A stretch of DNA of 64,000 nt from Dialister hominis. Lineage in GTDB: Bacteria > Bacillota > Negativicutes > Veillonellales > Dialisteraceae. Under the pieces are notes generated by a model that saw nothing but the letters and a program-made list of their open reading frames with translations, was not told where the DNA came from and did not search any database. The DNA is taken from contig NZ_AP019697.1 in assembly GCF_007164725.1 (NCBI RefSeq), forward strand, positions 108,501-172,500, given 5' to 3'. Below, piece after piece: positions 61,046 to 64,000 of this stretch (the stretch's first letter is position 1; the number at the start of each line of letters is the position of its first letter). The translations under genes and the position numbers were made by a program.

Positions 61046-61701
61046 TTTTTTTTTAGCAGGGCAATCTCTGCTATAAGATCCTTCTTCTCTTCAAGAAGTC
61101 TGGCATTCTCCTGACTCAGCCGTTCTTCTTCGGTCCGGGGCGTTTGGAGCCTGATTGGCTTTCCTCTGTAATCCTCAAGACCAACTTCTCCCATCTCCTT
61201 GAACTTTTTTACCCATGTGTAGAGTGTTTGGTAGGACATGTTGTACTTCTTGGCTATCTTGTTGTAATCGCATCCACTGGCGATGCACTCCTGAACGATT
61301 CTGACTCGCTCTTCCTTGACCGATTGCTGGCGTTTGCCCATAAGATCTCCTCCTTCAGGAACGAGGTCTGTCAACTTATGCTCATTATACGCCTCAATCC
61401 ATGTTTTAAGGGAGAGAGTGCCGGAAATTCTGTATTTGGCACAGACGGAAAGCATGGAAACGCCGCCTTTAAGATATTCCTTTACGGCCTGGATCTTCAT
61501 CTGATTGGAGTAGTAAGACAAATGCTGCCTGGGCCGCAATCCCTTAAAGCCCTCCTCTTTATACCGGAGAACCCATTTTCTGAATGTTATGCGGCTCATA
61601 TGAAGATTTTCAGCTGCCTGGGTAATCGTAACACCCTGATAGAGATATGAAGCAATCTGGTCTAACATTTCCTCCGGGGACGCTTTGGTTTTACATGGCA
61701 T
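60970..61701 (-). CDS. IS3 orfA, copy B
   Basis: A 243-residue DNA-binding protein, long for IS3 OrfA. It has three helix-turn-helix-like units (ITQAAENLHMSRITFRKWV, MLSVCAKYRISGTLSLKTWI and YNKIAKKYNMSYQTLYTWV), then a Leu-rich coiled coil (TEEERLSQENARLLEEKKDL) for dimerisation. The A9 tract lies at codons for KKK near residue 213. The start ATG 61701 follows AGGAGG. Confidence 0.88.
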   Translation of the reverse strand: MPCKTKASPEEMLDQIASYLYQGVTITQAAENLHMSRITFRKWVLRYKEEGFKGLRPRQHLSYYSNQMKIQAVKEYLKGGVSMLSVCAKYRISGTLSLKTWIEAYNEHKLTDLVPEGGDLMGKRQQSVKEERVRIVQECIASGCDYNKIAKKYNMSYQTLYTWVKKFKEMGEVGLEDYRGKPIRLQTPRTEEERLSQENARLLEEKKDLIAEIALLKKKMEIEERLRSSKDSALLTFSEILKP

Positions 61702-61760
61702 AAGAATGACCTCCTAATATATTTATGATATTATTCTGTCTTTCTTGTTGAATCATACCA

Positions 61761-61935
61761 AGGTCCTGGCGGAGCCAGGGGATACAGTAGTTCCTAGGCC
61801 GTAGGCCGGCTGTGTGGTTTTGCTTGCCTTCCCAGACGGGGAAGGGGAACCGCTTGCGGTGGATAGGGTTGATTACCGACAGCCTTCAGGCTGGTTGTGC
61901 GGTTTTCCTAACCATTCCCATCTGTATGGTTTTAA
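61761..61935. repeat. Palindromic repeats after IS3 copy B
   Basis: Starts with AGGTCCTGGCGGAGCCAGGGG (the resumed target module), then GGCCGTAGGCCGG, CTTCCCAGACGGGGAAGG, GATAGGGTTGATTACCG and CAGCCTTCAGGCTGG units. Confidence 0.72.
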
Positions 61936-61975
61936 TTAATCATTTTTTATATATCCCCCCGAAAGGAGGCCTTCC

Positions 61976-63196
61976 TTGAAGAAGAAAACTTGGGCGAATG
62001 TTGTCCTGGCGGCCAGTGCTGTTTTGACAGCGGCGGCCGCTCCTTATAAAGATATTTCCCTTCTGGCGGAAGGGTGCTTTCACTTGGGCTTTGCCGCGAC
62101 GGTCGGGGGATTTGCTGACTGGTTCGGCGTTGCTTCTCTCTTTGGGAAGCCGCTTGGCATAGGGAAGAGGACGGACATTATCGCAAAGGACCGGGACAAG
62201 ATCATCCGCCTCGCGCGGGATATGATCACGCAGGAACTTTTGACGCGACAGCAGATCAAGGCGCTTGTCGTGAAAAATGTTCCCACCGATGTCCTCTACC
62301 GCTGGATCCTCTCCCATGAAGCCGGCGTGAAGAATGTCCTCGACGCAGCAGCCCTCCTTTCACTGGATTCTCTGGATAAGGAGAAACTCTGGCGTTTCCT
62401 CTCCGGAAAAGCCGTCGGCGCTGCTGCGGATACGGACTGGGCAGGGCAGATCGCTCTCGTCCTCGAAGAATTCCGTACAGGAGAAAGAAGCAAGCCGCTC
62501 ATCGAAGCCCTCGCGCGTGAAGCGAAGGGATTTCTTGAAGACGAATGCACGCAGGACGAAATCCGCAGCATCTACCTTTCTGCATGGAAAGACTACGAGC
62601 AGAATGGATTTCTCCGCGGCCTTCTCCGCTCCCGTATGGAAGACAAGACAGAAGAAGTGACGACACTCATCCGAAGAGAGCTCTTGAAACTGGCCGATTC
62701 CCTGACAGAAGAGGGAAGCCCTGCCCGCGCATGGATCGACGAAAAGTGCATGGAAATCATCCGCGCTCTCGAAGACGATAAAGACGTGAAGCGCAGAGTG
62801 AACAATTTCATTACTGAAAAAGTTGTCGTGCTCCTTGCCGGAAAAGGGAAGGAGACCGCTTTCCGCCTCTGGGAGGAAAATAAGGAAATGGCGGCCATGC
62901 GCCTTTCGGAAGGTGCGCTTTCCCTCATCAAGACAGGTTTTGCCGATGAGAAGAAACGCCGCGCCTTCGATGCCTTCATCGTCCGCCTTATCCTGCCGCT
63001 CCTCCCGAAGATTCATGAATCGATCGGGAATGCCGTCACGGACAAGCTCTCCACTATGGATGGAAGGACGATGGCAGACCTTGCGAAGGAAGCTGTCTCC
63101 GAGGACACCGCTGCCATCCGTCTGAATGGCTCCCTCTTCGGTGCCATTCTGGGATTGCTCTTCTTCCTGATTCCGCTCGTAGGAGGTGCGCTATGA
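61976..63196 (+). CDS. DUF445-family membrane protein, first of two
   Basis: A 406-residue protein. It has an N-terminal membrane segment and the conserved AEGCFHLGFAATVGGFADWFGVASLFGKPLGI region of DUF445 (YjiN/YheB-like). A long helical middle (about 80-340) follows, with DWFGV-associated charged helices, and a final membrane helix (about 385-404, LFGAILGLLFFLIPLVGG). Function is not established. The start is TTG 61976 after AAAGGAGG. It overlaps the next gene (ATGA), whose product is a paralogue, so the two may form one complex. Confidence 0.8.
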   Translation: MKKKTWANVVLAASAVLTAAAAPYKDISLLAEGCFHLGFAATVGGFADWFGVASLFGKPLGIGKRTDIIAKDRDKIIRLARDMITQELLTRQQIKALVVKNVPTDVLYRWILSHEAGVKNVLDAAALLSLDSLDKEKLWRFLSGKAVGAAADTDWAGQIALVLEEFRTGERSKPLIEALAREAKGFLEDECTQDEIRSIYLSAWKDYEQNGFLRGLLRSRMEDKTEEVTTLIRRELLKLADSLTEEGSPARAWIDEKCMEIIRALEDDKDVKRRVNNFITEKVVVLLAGKGKETAFRLWEENKEMAAMRLSEGALSLIKTGFADEKKRRAFDAFIVRLILPLLPKIHESIGNAVTDKLSTMDGRTMADLAKEAVSEDTAAIRLNGSLFGAILGLLFFLIPLVGGAL

Positions 63197-64000
63197 AAAG
63201 ATACCAGACAGCCAACCGCCTCTTCCTCGCCTCCGCCATCCTCTTTGGCGCGGCAGTGATCCTTCAGCATGCTAGCCCGTGGAGCGGAAGCGAAGCCGTT
63301 TCCATCTTCTACTTCCTGGCCCAGTCCTGCCTTATCGGCTGCTGCGCCGACTGGATCGCCGTCGAAGCCCTCTTCCGGAGGCGCTTCCATCTGCCGTACA
63401 AGCCGCTGATTCCGTCGAACCAAGATGCCGTCATCAGGAAGCTGTCCGCCGTCAGCGATTCCCTGATCGACAAGACAGGCCTTTTGAAAGGCGCCCTCGG
63501 AGGATCTGTCATGGAACTCGCCGACAGAGAATTCTTCCACAATGAAAAAGTCCGCGAGGCGGCAGAATCCTTTCTTGCCAGAGAAGGCGCCCGTTTCCTC
63601 ACGGGACTTGTCAGCGAAAACAAAGAAAAAGCGGCCAGCCTTGCCGATGGGGAAACAGGAAAAGTCATTTCCCTGATCGCAGGAAAAGCCAGAGAAGAAA
63701 TCCTTGCCAGGATGAGCCGTGAAGAATGGCTGCAGAAACTTCTGGCGCTGGTCGGAGAAAAAGCGAAGACAGCAGGAGCGAAGGAAGCCCTCGCCGGAGC
63801 TATTAAAAAAGCAGGGGAAGAGCAGAAGCAGCAGGCTGGTTTCTTCAAGCGGCTCCTCTTTTCCGCTGCTGAACTGACCGGCACCATCGACTATGAAGAA
63901 ATGGCAGAGACCGGACTTGCGGCCCTGGGAGCTGCCATCGAGCGCTGGAAAAAGCCGGAAGATCCTTTCCACCAGACACTCCTGGCCCGCTGGGACGAAG
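63193..64000 (+). CDS. DUF445-family membrane protein, second of two (partial)
   Basis: The first 269 codons; the gene runs past the right edge. ATG 63193 follows AGGAGG and overlaps the preceding stop. An N-terminal membrane helix (ANRLFLASAILFGAAVILQH) and SCLIGCCADWIAVEALFRRRF match the DUF445 hallmark of its neighbour (DWFGVASLFGKPL). A long charged helical region with AGKAREEILARMSREEWLQ follows. It is a paralogue of the upstream gene and probably its functional partner. Confidence 0.8.
   Translation, partial: MKRYQTANRLFLASAILFGAAVILQHASPWSGSEAVSIFYFLAQSCLIGCCADWIAVEALFRRRFHLPYKPLIPSNQDAVIRKLSAVSDSLIDKTGLLKGALGGSVMELADREFFHNEKVREAAESFLAREGARFLTGLVSENKEKAASLADGETGKVISLIAGKAREEILARMSREEWLQKLLALVGEKAKTAGAKEALAGAIKKAGEEQKQQAGFFKRLLFSAAELTGTIDYEEMAETGLAALGAAIERWKKPEDPFHQTLLARWDE

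Larger units (their letters stand above)
60033..61760 (-). mobile_element. IS3-family element (IS150-like), copy B, apparently intact
   Basis: A 1728-bp element with ends TGGTGCGG and CATACCA, and the 3-bp duplication AGG (60030-60032 and 61761-61763). It is nearly identical to copy A but has the orfA ATG and the A9 slippery tract. It is inserted at the same point of the same repeat module as copy A. Confidence 0.9.

Overview
The window looks like part of a chromosome from a diderm Firmicute of the class Negativicutes, most likely a gut Dialister or close relative. The main reason is a porin with an N-terminal S-layer-homology domain and a C-terminal beta-barrel ending in Phe (9874-11109), the envelope type typical of Negativicutes. 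Gram-positive-style regulation is also present: a leucine T-box, a PadR/HAAS pair and a MocR regulator beside pdxST. No rRNA, tRNA or CRISPR array was seen. The genus is inferred, not proven.

Layout. 1-4.7 kb: a peptide/nickel-type ABC importer operon on the minus strand, running off the left edge. 4.7-8.1 kb: a single-ORF IS3-type element and an ISL3 element. 8.1-11.1 kb: a candidate ZTP riboswitch controlling an OFA-family transporter, then the SLH porin. 11.2-15.1 kb: an IS1182-type transposase, a RuBisCO-like protein and a polyprenyl-phosphate glycosyltransferase. 15.3-20.1 kb: an IS110 element, then an ISL3 element split by an IS30 element. 20.7-25.6 kb: secreted charged proteins with a PadR/HAAS regulatory pair, an NhaC antiporter and a DUF2284 protein. 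25.7-34.3 kb: an IS3 copy, SMR transporter plus DD-carboxypeptidase, NCS2 purine permease, radical SAM protein, FlK-like thioesterase and a second IS110 copy. 34.9-43.1 kb: mltG-trmR-trhP-DUF4911, a PNPOx-like protein, pncB and two exported proteins of unknown function. 43.2-46.6 kb: a broken third IS110 and another IS3. 46.9-51.4 kb: pdxT-pdxS plus an ECF S component, divergent from a truncated MocR regulator, then two small proteins. 51.4-54.5 kb: leucine T-box and leuCDB. 54.6-64 kb: an Ntn-hydrolase, nitroreductase, MFS exporter, WYL regulator, a second IS3 copy and two DUF445 membrane proteins.

The most striking feature is the interplay between repeats and insertion sequences. Most long intergenic gaps hold a mosaic of short palindromic repeat modules. 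Three IS110 insertions and two IS3 insertions sit at the same point of one module, in GGAGAAG|GT or a one-base variant. The IS110 5' non-coding ends carry candidate bridge RNAs with loops that spell GAGAAG, complementary to that target. This suggests an RNA-guided element that has specialised on a chromosomal repeat family. The ISL3 pair, IS30 and IS3 copies also keep readable target duplications.

Metabolically the window carries leucine (leuCDB), vitamin B6 (pdxST with a likely S component) and NAD salvage (pncB) functions, tRNA wobble hydroxylation and methylation (trhP, trmR), envelope maintenance (mltG, DD-carboxypeptidase, porin) and several transporters. Function calls rest on recognised motifs and context, since no database search could be run.
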